This document shows, in pieces, positions 63,880 to 64,000 of a stretch of DNA of 64,000 nucleotides. The position numbers and the translations under genes are program-made. Source of the DNA: Bacillus sp. REN3 (GTDB lineage Bacteria; Bacillota; Bacilli; Bacillales; Cytobacillaceae); NCBI RefSeq assembly GCF_017912555.1, contig NZ_JAERSD010000001.1:1-64000 (forward strand), given 5' to 3'. Below the pieces are notes generated by a model. That model ran no database searches. It saw only the letters and a program-made list of their open reading frames with translations, and was not told the DNA's origin. Positions within the stretch are counted from its first letter, which is position 1. Each line of letters starts with the position of its first letter.

Positions 63880-63969
63880 TTTTCCTAACGGAATGATAGA
63901 GAAGCCGGCAAAGTAAAAATTTCACCTATTGATGATCAACTGGGCTTTTAAGTGGCGGGAGGAAAGATG

Positions 63970-64000
63970 GTGAAAATCTATCTGGATGTAATCTGGGCTC
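63970..64000 (+). CDS. spoIIGA: SpoIIGA, pro-sigma-E processing protease (5' end only)
   Basis: Only the first ten codons are in the window: MKIYLDVIWA, the family start. SpoIIGA is the membrane aspartic protease that matures sigma-E in the mother cell. GTG 63970 is seven bases after GGGAGG; ATG 63967 directly before it is possible. The location after ftsZ, and the promoter upstream, match B. subtilis. Confidence 0.85.
   Translation, partial: MKIYLDVIWA

Overview
The window is a stretch of chromosome from a low-to-mid GC, spore-forming Firmicute of the family Bacillaceae. The gene order follows the Bacillus subtilis yla-cta-ylb-dcw region almost gene for gene (ylaI, ylaJ, ylaK, ylaL, ylaN, ftsW, ctaA to ctaG, ylbB to ylbQ, bshC, mraZ, rsmH, ftsL, pbpB, spoVD, murE, mraY, murD, spoVE, murG, murB, divIB, ylxW, ylxX, sbp, ftsA, ftsZ, spoIIGA). 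The protein sequences are clearly diverged from B. subtilis, so this is another genus-level lineage; I cannot name the species from sequence alone.

Layout. 1-4.4 kb: small conserved genes (ylaI, a PNPOx-like protein, spore lipoprotein ylaJ, PhoH/PIN ylaK, ylaL, Fur partner ylaN). 4.6-14.3 kb: ftsW, then the caa3 cytochrome oxidase block (ctaA divergent from ctaBCDEF, ctaG, a DUF420/CtaM-like gene), with a ResD-like box in the ctaA-ctaB gap. pycA, which lies between ftsW and ctaA in B. subtilis, is absent. 14.4-33.5 kb: the ylb region, with spore genes (ylbD, ylbJ, gerR), RNA and cofactor genes (rsmD, coaD, tmcAL, rpmF, ylbF) and several conserved unknowns. 33.7-38.3 kb: a three-gene biotin-dependent acyl-CoA carboxylase cassette, then panE and a DUF3397 membrane protein. 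38.4-40.0 kb: bshC. 40.0-43.1 kb: an AT-rich accessory island between bshC and mraZ with a frameshifted zinc-dependent phospholipase C-like gene and two NUDIX genes. 43.2-63.5 kb: the division and cell wall (dcw) cluster with the sporulation genes spoVD and spoVE inside it, ending at ftsZ. The last bases are the start of spoIIGA behind a promoter with the unusual 22-bp spacer of Spo0A-activated spoIIG promoters.

How the genes work together. The cta genes make heme A and assemble the caa3 terminal oxidase. The dcw genes make lipid II (murE, mraY, murD, murG, murB) and the divisome (ftsL, pbpB, divIB, ftsA, ftsZ, with ftsW upstream). spoVD and spoVE form the matching transpeptidase/SEDS pair for spore cortex. 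Three sites tie the region to development and self-regulation: a sigma-E-like promoter before spoVD, a 10-bp-periodic GTGG array before mraZ that looks like the MraZ operator, and the spoIIGA promoter.

Most of the window is ordinary core genome. I found no CRISPR array, tRNA, rRNA, transposase or phage gene. The items most worth a second look are the MraZ operator array, the frameshifted accessory gene, a stand-alone Mur-ligase N-domain-like protein between murE and mraY, a promoter plus terminator leader before divIB, a CTG start for ylbC, and two copies of a Bacillaceae intergenic repeat.
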